From Paraburkholderia sp. BL21I4N1 (GTDB taxonomy: Bacteria > Pseudomonadota > Gammaproteobacteria > Burkholderiales > Burkholderiaceae): DNA of 34,722 nucleotides. The position numbers were made by a program, and so were the translations under genes. Location of the stretch: positions 1 through 34,722 of the forward strand of contig NZ_PVEN01000031.1 in NCBI RefSeq assembly GCF_002973525.1. The letters are read 5' to 3'. Within the stretch, counting starts at the first letter, position 1, and the number at the start of each line of letters is the position of its first letter. Below, one piece after another: positions 6,959-15,109 of the stretch. Below the pieces are notes generated by a model. The model did not search any database. It was not told the origin of the DNA and worked only from the letters and a program-made list of their open reading frames with translations.

Positions 6959-8185
6959 ATGACGATTATTCGCCCGACTCATCTGCCGGAAGATTGCGAA
7001 CCGACCCCGGAAGAAATTGCGCAGATTCAACGCGACCGGCTCGCGGCCGTGCGTCGTGAGCTGAAAAAGCGCGACCTCACCGCCGCGATCCTGTTCGACC
7101 CGACGCATATGCGCTATGCCACCGGCTCGCGCAACATGCAGGTGTATTCGATGCGCAATCCCGCGCGCTATCTGTTCGTGCCGGCCGAAGGCAAGGTCGT
7201 GCTGTTCGAATACGCGGGCTGTGATTTCCTCGCAGACGGGCTCGACACGGTCGATGAAGTGCGACCCGCCACCGCGATTTCCTACTACTTCTGCGACGAC
7301 ATGCTGGGACGCGTCACCGAGCGCTGGGCCGACGAGATCGATGAACTCGTCAGGCAAAGCGGTGGCGGCAAGCGGATCGCGATTGAAAGCGCGACCTCGG
7401 CGGCGGCCTTTGCGCTGCAAGCGCGCGGTTACCAGATCAGCGACGCGCAGGAACCGCTGGAACGCGCCCGCTCGATCAAGGTACCCAACGAGATCAAGAT
7501 GATCCGCTCGTCGCTGCGTGCCGCCGAAGAAGGCGTGCGCCGGCTCGAAGCGGCGCTGGTGCCCGGCATCAGCGAAAACGAACTGTGGTCGCACCTGCAC
7601 AAGCACATCATCGAGACCGATGGCGATTATGTCGAGACGCGTCTGATCAGCTCGGGGCCGCGCACCAACCCGTGGTTTCAGGAGAGCAGTCCGCGCAAGA
7701 TTCAGGCGGGCGAACTCGTCGGACTCGACACCGACGTAGTGGGACGCTTCGGTTACTACGCCGATTTCTCGCGCACCTTTCTGTGCGGCGATCTGCCCGC
7801 GACCACGGCGCAAAAGACGCTCTACAAGCTCGCCTACGAACAGGTCCATTCGAATATGGAGAACGTACGCGCCGGCACGACCTTTCAGGAATTCATCGCG
7901 AAGGCGTGGAAGATTCCCGGTCCGTATCAGGCGCGCCGTTATTTCGCGCTCGCGCATGGCGTGGGCATGACGGGCGAGTATCCGTACATCGTCCATCGCG
8001 AGGATAACGAGGCCAAGGGCTATGACGGCGTGATCGAGCCCGGCATGACGCTGTGCATCGAAAGTTATATCGGCCATGAAGCCGGCGGTGAGGGCGTCAA
8101 GCTGGAAGAGCAGCTGTACGTGCGCGACGACGGCCGCGTGGAACTGCTGTCCGACTATCCCTTCGAGAAGCGCCTGCTTGCCTGA
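6959..8185 (+). CDS. M24-family metallohydrolase, DddP-like, 408 aa
   Basis: Pita-bread fold enzyme: creatinase-type N-terminal domain (residues 1-180) and M24 catalytic domain (about 190-400). Dinuclear metal ligands can be placed at D257, D259, D269, H333, E368 and E383. The spacing is identical to that recalled for the DMSP lyase DddP (D295, D297, D307, H371, E406, E421), and the stretch SGPRTNPWFQE is also DddP-like. However, the catalytic Asp377 of DddP (HGVGLCDEWP) corresponds to Gly339 here (HGVGMTGEYP), so DMSP lyase activity is not supported. Linkage to a betaine-type importer and an oxygenase suggests hydrolysis (C-N or amide) of an osmolyte-like compound. Cytoplasmic; no signal peptide. 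Confidence 0.85.
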   Translation: MTIIRPTHLPEDCEPTPEEIAQIQRDRLAAVRRELKKRDLTAAILFDPTHMRYATGSRNMQVYSMRNPARYLFVPAEGKVVLFEYAGCDFLADGLDTVDEVRPATAISYYFCDDMLGRVTERWADEIDELVRQSGGGKRIAIESATSAAAFALQARGYQISDAQEPLERARSIKVPNEIKMIRSSLRAAEEGVRRLEAALVPGISENELWSHLHKHIIETDGDYVETRLISSGPRTNPWFQESSPRKIQAGELVGLDTDVVGRFGYYADFSRTFLCGDLPATTAQKTLYKLAYEQVHSNMENVRAGTTFQEFIAKAWKIPGPYQARRYFALAHGVGMTGEYPYIVHREDNEAKGYDGVIEPGMTLCIESYIGHEAGGEGVKLEEQLYVRDDGRVELLSDYPFEKRLLA

Positions 8186-8277
8186 ACGCTGAGCGCGGCC
8201 GCATTCGGAGACATTGCGGCCGACGCTTCCCATGCCAACCCATTCAATGCCATTCATTACGCCAAGGGTGATCCACG

Positions 8278-9315
8278 ATGCAATTCAGACAACTCCGCGC
8301 GGTGCTGTGCGCCGCCGCCATCGCCTTGACCGGCACGACCGCGCACGCCGCGGATAGCTGGTGCGCGCAAGGCAAGACCGTTCACTTTGCCGGCATCACA
8401 TGGGAAAGCGGGTCGTTCGCGACTGAAGTTTTGCGGCAGATTCTGGAGAAGGGCTACGGCTGCAAGACCGACGTCGTGCCCGGCAGTACGGCGGCCACCG
8501 AAACCGCGCTCGCGCACAACGACGTGCAGGTGTGGGCCGAACAATGGACCGGCCGCAGCGAGATCACCGCGAAGGCGGTCGCGTCGGGCAGCGTGAAACT
8601 GGTGGGCGATACGTTGCCGGGTGGCACGAAAGAAGGCTGGTTCGTGCCGGAATACGTGGTGAAGGGCGATCCGAAACGCGGCATCAAGCCGCTCGCGCCG
8701 GGCCTCGTCTCGGTGACCGATTTGCCGAAATACAAAAGCGTATTCGCCGACGACGAGGAACCGGACAAGGGCCGCTTTCTCAACTGCCCGACCGGCTGGG
8801 ACTGCGAGCGTGTCAATACGCGCCTGCTGAAGGTACTGAATCTGGACGCGACCTATACCAACTTCCACCCGGGCACCGGCGCGGCGCTGGATGCGGCGAT
8901 CGCCTCCGCGTATCAGCGTGGTGCGCCGATCGTGTTCTATTACTGGGGACCGGCCGCGCTGATGGCGAAGTACAAGTTCGTCGAATTGAAAATGCCGGCC
9001 TATAACGACGCCTGCTGGAAGACCTTGCGCGACGAGAGCAGCACGTCGCAATGCGCGTCGTCGTACATGGTTTCGCATGTCACGGTTGGCGTGTCCACGC
9101 CGTTCTACGACGCCGATCCGCAACTCGTGTCCATGCTCAACAAAGTCAAGTTTCCAATGGACTTTCTGAACAGCACGATCCTCGAAATGAGCACGAAGAA
9201 ACTCGACGGCTCGGCCATGGCCACGCAATTCCTGCGCGAGCATCCGGAAATGTGGAAGCAGTGGGTGCCGGCCGACGTCGCGTCCAAAGTGCAGGCTGGA
9301 CTCACCGGCGCCTGA
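8278..9315 (+). CDS. ABC importer substrate-binding protein, glycine-betaine type, 345 aa
   Basis: Periplasmic OpuAC/ProX-type binding protein. Signal peptide with cleavage after AHA (about residue 24, TGTTAHA-ADSWC). The mature chain begins with TVHFAGITWESGSFATEVLR and contains DVQVWAEQWTGR (about 82-93) and the Trp-rich APIVFYYWGPAALM region (about 220). The aromatic residues would form the cation-pi cage for quaternary ammonium ligands in this family. Four cysteines in pairs suggest disulfides. The ATG has AAGGGTG upstream. It is followed by permease and ATPase genes, giving a complete importer with binding protein first. Ligand not determined; the oxygenase and M24 neighbours argue for a nutrient rather than pure osmoprotection. 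Confidence 0.9.
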   Translation: MQFRQLRAVLCAAAIALTGTTAHAADSWCAQGKTVHFAGITWESGSFATEVLRQILEKGYGCKTDVVPGSTAATETALAHNDVQVWAEQWTGRSEITAKAVASGSVKLVGDTLPGGTKEGWFVPEYVVKGDPKRGIKPLAPGLVSVTDLPKYKSVFADDEEPDKGRFLNCPTGWDCERVNTRLLKVLNLDATYTNFHPGTGAALDAAIASAYQRGAPIVFYYWGPAALMAKYKFVELKMPAYNDACWKTLRDESSTSQCASSYMVSHVTVGVSTPFYDADPQLVSMLNKVKFPMDFLNSTILEMSTKKLDGSAMATQFLREHPEMWKQWVPADVASKVQAGLTGA

Positions 9316-9445
9316 TCGATAGCGAAGTGCCGGACGGTTGTAATGCCCGGCCGATTTCGACGGCGTGACGCCCTGACAGCTTCACGCCGGACCGCAGATG
9401 CGGGAGCGGGGCGACCCGCTGTCCATTTGCCGTGGAGGCTTGATC

Positions 9446-10414
9446 ATGCATTCGTTTTTTCTGCATCTCTCGATTGCCGACTGGGTGAACGACGCTGTGC
9501 AATCGTTCGTGACCCGCTACGGCGATGGTTTTCATCAGTTCAGCATTTCCGTGTTGCGCTACGTGCTGGTGCCGCTCGAAGGCGCGCTGCGCGCGTTACC
9601 GCCGTGGCTGATCCTGCTCGCGGTCGGCGCGATCACGTGGAATGCGACCCGGCGATTGACCATCGCCGGGTTCTTTATCTTGCTGCTGTACGCGATCGGT
9701 TGCTTCGGGCTCTGGGAAAAGCTGATGCAGACGCTGGCGTTGATGCTGGTGGCCACCGTGCTATCGGTGTCGTTCGGCGTGCCGCTCGGCATTCTGACCT
9801 CGCGCAGCGCGTGGTTGCGTCGCCTGCTGTTGCCCACGCTCGACGTGATGCAGACGCTGCCCAGTTTCGTCTACCTGATCCCGGTACTGATGCTGTTCGG
9901 CCTCGGCAAGGTGCCGGCGATTCTCGCAACGATCATCTACGCGTTGCCGCCGCTGATTCGCCTGACCGATCTCGGCATTCGTCACGTGGATGGCGAAGTG
10001 GTCGAGGCGGCGCGCGCATTCGGCACCACGCGCTGGCAGCTGCTGGTCAACGTGCAATTGCCGCTGGCGCGCCCTAGCATCATGGCCGGCATCAACCAGA
10101 CCACGATGATGGCGCTTTCCATGGTGGTGATCGCCTCCATGATCGGCTCGCGCGGTCTCGGTGAAGACGTGCTCGCCGGGATTCAGACGCTCGACGTGGG
10201 CAAGGGCATGCAGGCGGGCATCGCCATTGTGATTCTCGCGATCGTGATCGACCGGATCAGTCAGGGCTATGGGCAGGACCGTCGTACGCGGCGTCTGTTC
10301 GCGCAACGCAGAAAGGCGAAAGCAGCCTCGCGGATTCCGTATCGCGTGAGTAGCGCGGAGGCGAACGAGCAGGGCGCGGTGGACAGCGGACTCGAAACCC
10401 GAACGGCGAAGTAA
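9446..10414 (+). CDS. ABC importer permease, ProW/OpuAB type, 322 aa
   Basis: Inner-membrane permease with a BPD_transp_1 domain. Hydrophobic segments run from about residue 45 to 265, and the cytoplasmic EAA loop region is seen as GEVVEAARAFGTTRWQLLVN (about 190-210), followed by VQLPLARPSIMAGINQT. ATG 9446 is chosen for its ideal GGAGG seven bases upstream; a longer reading from 9398 would include the ribosome-binding site. The C-terminal 40 residues are basic and Ala/Arg rich with no recognised domain. It works with the binding protein at 8278 and ATPase at 10471 to import a betaine-like solute. Confidence 0.9.
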   Translation: MHSFFLHLSIADWVNDAVQSFVTRYGDGFHQFSISVLRYVLVPLEGALRALPPWLILLAVGAITWNATRRLTIAGFFILLLYAIGCFGLWEKLMQTLALMLVATVLSVSFGVPLGILTSRSAWLRRLLLPTLDVMQTLPSFVYLIPVLMLFGLGKVPAILATIIYALPPLIRLTDLGIRHVDGEVVEAARAFGTTRWQLLVNVQLPLARPSIMAGINQTTMMALSMVVIASMIGSRGLGEDVLAGIQTLDVGKGMQAGIAIVILAIVIDRISQGYGQDRRTRRLFAQRRKAKAASRIPYRVSSAEANEQGAVDSGLETRTAK

Positions 10415-10470
10415 CTGGCCTGACTGGTAACACGCCTGGCCCATTCAGAGCAAAGCATCAGGAGAGCAAG

Positions 10471-11304
10471 ATGGCAGCGATCGAAGTCAAACACGTGTAC
10501 AAGCTGTTCGGCCCGCCCACGAGTCACGCGCGCGTGCTGGACTTATTGCGCGGCGGCAAAGGCAAAGCCGACGTGCTCGCGCAAACCGGCTGCAATGTCG
10601 GTCTCAACGACGTCAGCCTGAACATTGGCTCCGGTGAAATTTTCGTCATCATGGGTCTTTCCGGCTCCGGCAAGTCGACGCTGGTGCGCCACTTCAACCG
10701 GTTGATCGAACCGACCGCGGGCGAGATCGTGATCGACGGCTCGGACGTCATCAAGCTCGGCGCGCAGGGCTTGCGCGAACTGCGCCGCTACAAGGTCAGC
10801 ATGGTGTTCCAGAACTTCGGGCTGCTGCCGCATCAAACCGTGCTCGACAACACCGCGTACGCGCTGCGCGTGCGCGGTGAAAACCGCGCGCAGGCCAACG
10901 ACAAGGCGCGCGTGTGGCTCGGTAAAGTAGGCTTGAACGGTTACGACGAGCACTATCCCGACGAGCTGTCCGGCGGCATGCGTCAACGTGTCGGCCTTGC
11001 GCGTGCGCTCGCCGCGGATACGGATGTCCTGCTGATGGACGAAGCCTTCTCCGCACTCGACCCGCTGATTCGCACGGAGATGCAGGATCAGCTGCTGCAA
11101 TTGCAGGCCACCTTGAAGAAGACCATTGTGTTCATCACACACGATCTCGACGAGGCGTTGCGAATCGGCAATCGCATCGCGATTCTGCGCGACGGCAAGC
11201 TGGTGCAGCAGGGCACGCCCGACGAAATTCTGACGCGCCCGGCGGACGATTACGTGAGGCGTTTCGTGGAGCGGCGTTCGGATCGGGGTGCGACGCGGCA
11301 GTGA
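10471..11304 (+). CDS. ABC importer ATPase, ProV/OpuAA type without CBS domains, 277 aa
   Basis: Nucleotide-binding subunit. Walker A is GLSGSGKST (about residues 66-74), the Q-loop is MVFQNFGLLPHQ, the signature is LSGGMRQRV, Walker B is VLLMDEAFSALD, and the switch His is in FITHDLDEAL. The N-terminal extension before the first strand (VKHVYKLFGPPTSHARVLDL) is characteristic of the glycine betaine/proline subgroup. At 277 residues it lacks the C-terminal tandem CBS domains that sense ionic strength in canonical ProV/OpuAA. This importer is thus unlikely to be osmotically gated in that way, which fits a catabolic role. Start ATG with AGGAGAG upstream. Confidence 0.9.
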   Translation: MAAIEVKHVYKLFGPPTSHARVLDLLRGGKGKADVLAQTGCNVGLNDVSLNIGSGEIFVIMGLSGSGKSTLVRHFNRLIEPTAGEIVIDGSDVIKLGAQGLRELRRYKVSMVFQNFGLLPHQTVLDNTAYALRVRGENRAQANDKARVWLGKVGLNGYDEHYPDELSGGMRQRVGLARALAADTDVLLMDEAFSALDPLIRTEMQDQLLQLQATLKKTIVFITHDLDEALRIGNRIAILRDGKLVQQGTPDEILTRPADDYVRRFVERRSDRGATRQ

Positions 11305-11423
11305 GGCAAATCCCGCTTCGTTGCAATGCCAACCTGTTTCGCCGATTCTGATTTTGAATCGCTTCGCTTCACTGCGTTGTCACTCGGTACTCGTAGATTG
11401 GAGGGGCTGTACCCTTTCAATCC

Positions 11424-12305
11424 ATGAGAACCGAAATGACAAAGATCAGATGGCATCATGCAGGAACCGTTGCCTTGCTGTGCGCAAGCAGCGTCGCTCA
11501 CGCGGGCACACCGTCGGTGGGTAGCCGTGAATACAAAGTACTGCTCAACCCCGCCAGTTTCGCAAGCCAGCCGGCGGATGCGGCCAATCGCTTTCTCACC
11601 GACCTGCAGGCGAGTCTCGCGGCGAATGGCTTCGATCGCACGGTTACCGGCAGCTTCAAGGCCGACAACGATCGCACCGTGCTGTACTACGATTCGCCGG
11701 GCACTTGCGCGGTCAGGCAGGCCGGCTATTCGATGCGCGAACGCGACGACAGCAGCGGCCGCAATATCGAACTGAAATTCGGCTCGCCCAATCAGACGAC
11801 TTCGGCGAATACCGACGTGAGCGGCAGTTCATCGAAAGCGAATAGCAAACTCGAAGACGACATCACGCCGCCGTCAAACCAGACCTATTCGCACTCCACC
11901 AACGAACCGCTGTCGGACTCGAAGAACATCAATCATCTGAGCGACATCAAGGATCTGTTCCCGACCACGCACGTGTTCGACAGCGTCAGCACTCAAACGC
12001 TGGTGCCGGTGAGTGGACTGTCGATTCATGAAGTCACGTACGACGGCGCGGTCAGCGATCTCGGTCAGGAAGATGCCGACTTCACGATGACGGTCTGGTA
12101 CGCGAACGGTTCGACGACGCCCGCGCTGGCCGAGATTTCTTTCGAGGTCGACGTGAACAGCGACGGTGTCTTCACCGACAAGGTGACTTCGCGTTCGCAA
12201 CTGATTTTCAGCGTGATTCAGGGCATGACGAACTGGGTGCAGTCGCCGAGTTCGACGAAGACCGCGTGGGTGTACAAGTATCAGCCGACGTTCTGCGCGC
12301 AGTAA
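11424..12305 (+). CDS. Secreted protein with a CYTH-like core, 293 aa
   Basis: Signal peptide (GTVALLCASSVAHA-GTPS, cleavage about residue 27), so periplasmic or secreted. The mature N-terminus has REYKVLL (E-x-K pattern), followed by TVLYYDSPGTCAVRQAGYSM and RERDDSSGRNIELKFG. This order, with a strand, YxD.P...L..., RxR and then a strand ending in ExK, is like the start of CYTH/triphosphate-tunnel proteins. The similarity is weak and by eye. The middle section (about 125-165) is Ser/Asn-rich. Two starts are possible: ATG 11424, or ATG 11436 with GAGAA before it. It stands alone behind the ABC genes and ahead of two terminator hairpins. Function unknown. Confidence 0.7.
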   Translation: MRTEMTKIRWHHAGTVALLCASSVAHAGTPSVGSREYKVLLNPASFASQPADAANRFLTDLQASLAANGFDRTVTGSFKADNDRTVLYYDSPGTCAVRQAGYSMRERDDSSGRNIELKFGSPNQTTSANTDVSGSSSKANSKLEDDITPPSNQTYSHSTNEPLSDSKNINHLSDIKDLFPTTHVFDSVSTQTLVPVSGLSIHEVTYDGAVSDLGQEDADFTMTVWYANGSTTPALAEISFEVDVNSDGVFTDKVTSRSQLIFSVIQGMTNWVQSPSSTKTAWVYKYQPTFCAQ

Positions 12306-12324
12306 AGCGGTAGGGCGTTATGGC

Positions 12325-12366
12325 GGTTCCGCGCTATTGAGATTTCGACAGCATTAGCGCGGAACC
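12325..12366. terminator. First of two tandem hairpins
   Basis: Perfect 12-bp arms GGTTCCGCGCTA / TAGCGCGGAACC with an 18-nt loop sit just after the stop at 12305 and before the convergent permease stop at 12419. No T-run is seen. Confidence 0.5.
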
Positions 12367-12367
12367 C

Positions 12368-12408
12368 AGGCGAGTGCAGTGAAACTAATCAACTCACTGC
12401 GCTCGCCT
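12368..12408. terminator. Second tandem hairpin, convergent genes
   Basis: Arms AGGCGAGTGCAGTGA (12368-12382) and TCACTGCGCTCGCCT (12394-12408) pair at 14 of 15 positions around an 11-nt loop. Together with the adjoining hairpin it probably ends transcription from both sides. Confidence 0.55.
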
Positions 12409-12418
12409 CTCAGCACAT

Positions 12419-14122
12419 TCACGCTACGTCGTCGAAACGTTTCGCCCAGCGCGCACCGCAACCTAGCAACGCGCCGCTGATCAACAGCGTCACGGTGCCC
12501 ATTGCCATTCCGTCGCCGATCGAGCCCTGCTCGAACTGCTGCCAGATGAATATCGACGCGGTCTGCACACCACTCGGCGCGAGCAGCAACGACGTCACCA
12601 ACTCACGCGAAGCGACCGCGAACACGATCATCACCGACGATATCAGTGCCGGCGCGACCAGCGGCAACACGATTCTCAGCAACACGCGCGCGCTCGTCGC
12701 GCCATGCACGCGCGCCGCCGCTTCGAGTCCGGAACCGAGTTGACGCAATGCCGCGCTCGTATAGCGGATCGGATACGGCAACAGCAGGCAACTGTATGAC
12801 AGCAGCAAAATGCCCCATGTGTTGTACGGCGTGACCGGCCAGATCGGCAGATTCCACGCGAGAATCAACCCCACACCGACCACGATGCCGGGCAACGCAT
12901 GCGGCAACAGCGTCAACGCGTCGAGCGCGGCGCGGCCACGTAGACGGGTTTTGACGACTACCCATGCGCTGAGAAAACCCAGGCCGCCTGTCACGCAAGC
13001 CGTCGCGGCGGCAAGCGCGAGACTCGTGCCGAGTGCGCTCGCACCGTCGCTGCCGGCGGAAAGGGCTTTGAAGTGCGCGAGCGTGAGGTTGTCGATCGCG
13101 AAGCCACCCGACAGCGTGCGCGAAAACGCCGTCGTGACGATCGCGAACAACGGCGCGATGGCGGCACAGAACGCAACGAAACCGAACATCAGAAGCACCG
13201 GCCAGCGCCAGTGGCCCAATTCGCGTCGCAGCGTTGCCGTGGGTTTGCCGGTCTGCGTTTCGAAGTCGCGGCCCGCGAGTACCCGCCGTTGCAGCACAAA
13301 GGCTGCTAACGCGAGCAAGGCAAGCAGCAGCGCGAGCACCGACGCGCCGGGCAGATCGATCGGCCAATCGGAGAACCGTTCCTCGATCGATGTCACCATC
13401 AACGTGAAACCGGCACGCGAACCGAGCGCGGACGGCACCCCGAATTCTTCGATCGCCATCGTGAAGGTCAGCAGTGCGCTGGCGGCGATGGCGGGCAGCA
13501 TCAACGGCAACGTGACGCGCGTGAAACTGCGCCACGGGCCCGCGCCGAACACGCGCGCCACGTCGGCCAGACGTCCGCCCAATGCGGCGAGCGTGCGCGA
13601 CACCGAAAAGTAGACGACCGGAAACACACCGAGCGTCATGGCCGCGACCACGCCGTTGAACGAGAACAGAAAGCGGCCGAGGTTCACGCCGGTCAACTGT
13701 TCGAGATACCCGTTCGGTTGCAGCAGCAGAATCCAGCCGAACGCCGCGAGGTACGGTGGAATCAGAAACGGCGCGAGAAACAGCAGATCCCACAGACGTG
13801 CACCCGGCAGCCGGAACAAACCTCGCACGACGCCAAGCGGCAACCCGAGCGTCACGCTGGCGAGCGCGACGCTCACGCCGAAGCGCACCGTGTTGCCAAG
13901 CAAAGGCAGGGTATCGGCGCGCACCAGCGCCGCGCCGAATGCGCTAAACGGATGCGCGAACGAGCCGCGGTTGAGCAATGGAAAGATGGCCTGCAACACG
14001 ACGAAGCCGATCGGCAACGCGATCAGCACGGCGAGCGCGGCGAGCAGCGGCGTCAGCAGCCAGGCCGAACCGCCGCGCGGCGCGCCGCTGGACGGCGCGG
14101 CGCGCATCATCACGCGAGCCAT
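12419..14122 (-). CDS. ABC importer permease, two fused domains (FbpB-like), 567 aa
   Basis: Inner-membrane permease with two BPD_transp_1 units in one chain, as in ferric-iron importers of the Fbp/Sfu/Afu group. Each half carries an EAA-like loop (RVFGAGPWRSFTRVTLPLML near residue 190-210; ARVHGATSARVLLRIVLPLV near 470-490). ATG 14122 is chosen because it overlaps the stop of the preceding gene in a TAATG junction, implying translational coupling; longer readings would overlap the binding protein heavily. It is the last gene of the porin-ATPase-binding protein-permease operon. Substrate: ferric iron or another anion/organophosphonate handled by this subfamily; sequence alone does not decide. 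Confidence 0.88.
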   Translation of the reverse strand: MARVMMRAAPSSGAPRGGSAWLLTPLLAALAVLIALPIGFVVLQAIFPLLNRGSFAHPFSAFGAALVRADTLPLLGNTVRFGVSVALASVTLGLPLGVVRGLFRLPGARLWDLLFLAPFLIPPYLAAFGWILLLQPNGYLEQLTGVNLGRFLFSFNGVVAAMTLGVFPVVYFSVSRTLAALGGRLADVARVFGAGPWRSFTRVTLPLMLPAIAASALLTFTMAIEEFGVPSALGSRAGFTLMVTSIEERFSDWPIDLPGASVLALLLALLALAAFVLQRRVLAGRDFETQTGKPTATLRRELGHWRWPVLLMFGFVAFCAAIAPLFAIVTTAFSRTLSGGFAIDNLTLAHFKALSAGSDGASALGTSLALAAATACVTGGLGFLSAWVVVKTRLRGRAALDALTLLPHALPGIVVGVGLILAWNLPIWPVTPYNTWGILLLSYSCLLLPYPIRYTSAALRQLGSGLEAAARVHGATSARVLLRIVLPLVAPALISSVMIVFAVASRELVTSLLLAPSGVQTASIFIWQQFEQGSIGDGMAMGTVTLLISGALLGCGARWAKRFDDVA

Positions 14123-15096
14123 TAGTGATCGCCGAACAGCGCATTGAAACGCGCGAGCACCTCGGCGCGCGTCTTGGTGTTCGAGCCGTCGTCCTGCGGC
14201 AGCAGCTTCAGATCTTTCAGCGGCGGACGGGTGCCGGCGATGTCGTCGCGCGCCGGAATCAGCCACGCGTCGGCAACCAGCTTCTGGCCTTCGTCGGACA
14301 ACACGTAGTCGATGAATGCGCGCGCTTCGTTCTGCACGTGCGAGGTCTTGAGGATCATCATGGGACGCGGCGCGATCACGGTGCCGCTACTCGGAAAGAT
14401 CACCTTGACCGATTCGCCGTTCGACGCCGCGCCGTACGCCACGTAATCGACCGCGCCGAATACCGCCGACTTGGCGCCCTGCAGCACGGGGTTGATGGCC
14501 TGCGCGTTCGGACCGAGCACGACCATGCCGTTCTTGTGCAGGCTGTCGAACAGCGACCACGCGGCCTCACCCAGACGATCCTGCAAGCCGAGCAGCAGAT
14601 CGAGCGAGGCACCCGACAGCGCCGGATTCGGCGTGGTCACCTGATTGCGATAAGCGGGCGCGGCAAGATCGCGCCAGTCGTGCGGTTCCGGCTTGCCGGT
14701 GCGCGTATTCCACACGATGCCGAGCGCGGAGATGCCCTGCGCGACATAGGCGGGGCCTTTAAACATAGGCGAAACATGCGCGGCATTCGGGCTCTGATAG
14801 TCGAGCAGCCAGCCGCGCTTTTCCAGATCTTGCGCGGTGTCCCACGACGCGGAGATCAACACGTCCGCATGCGGATTGCTCGCCTCGGCTTCGAGACGCG
14901 CCATCACCTTGCCGGTGGTGGCCTGGAACAGATCGACCTTGATGCCCGTCTTGCGCTCGAAACCGAGCGCAAGTTTTTTGCTGAGGTTGCCGGGTCCGGC
15001 GGTATAGACGGTAATAGAAGCAGCTTCGGCTGGGGACGTGCCCAGCCCGAGGGTCAACGACATGGTGAGAATAACGAAGAAAATTGACTTGAACAT
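14122..15096 (-). CDS. ABC importer substrate-binding protein (ferric-type family), 324 aa
   Basis: Periplasmic protein with signal peptide ending at PAEA-ASITVYTAGPG (about residue 26). The mature start ITVYTAGPGNLSKKL and the segment GIKVDLFQATTGKVMARLEAE are typical of FbpA/AfuA-like class II binding proteins. The paired tyrosines that bind ferric iron in FbpA are not evident in the expected region (VDYVAYGAASNG, about residues 213-225, has separated Tyr residues), so iron as ligand is uncertain. Members of this family also bind 2-aminoethylphosphonate or other anions. It overlaps the permease gene by one base and follows the ATPase gene by 13 bp. Confidence 0.85.
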   Translation of the reverse strand: MFKSIFFVILTMSLTLGLGTSPAEAASITVYTAGPGNLSKKLALGFERKTGIKVDLFQATTGKVMARLEAEASNPHADVLISASWDTAQDLEKRGWLLDYQSPNAAHVSPMFKGPAYVAQGISALGIVWNTRTGKPEPHDWRDLAAPAYRNQVTTPNPALSGASLDLLLGLQDRLGEAAWSLFDSLHKNGMVVLGPNAQAINPVLQGAKSAVFGAVDYVAYGAASNGESVKVIFPSSGTVIAPRPMMILKTSHVQNEARAFIDYVLSDEGQKLVADAWLIPARDDIAGTRPPLKDLKLLPQDDGSNTKTRAEVLARFNALFGDH

Positions 15097-15109
15097 TGTA
15101 GCGATTCCT

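Noticed and set aside
6959..8185. Annotation as DMSP lyase DddP
   Set aside because: Metal ligands match, but the catalytic Asp position is Gly and the neighbourhood is not a DMSP locus.
6935..8257. 440-codon minus-strand frame opposite the M24 gene
   Set aside because: High-GC shadow. The plus strand has complete M24 metal-ligand motifs and a coherent operon.
13978..15087. Long plus-strand frame opposite the binding-protein gene
   Set aside because: It is antisense to a protein with signal peptide and family motifs and has no ribosome-binding site or domain.
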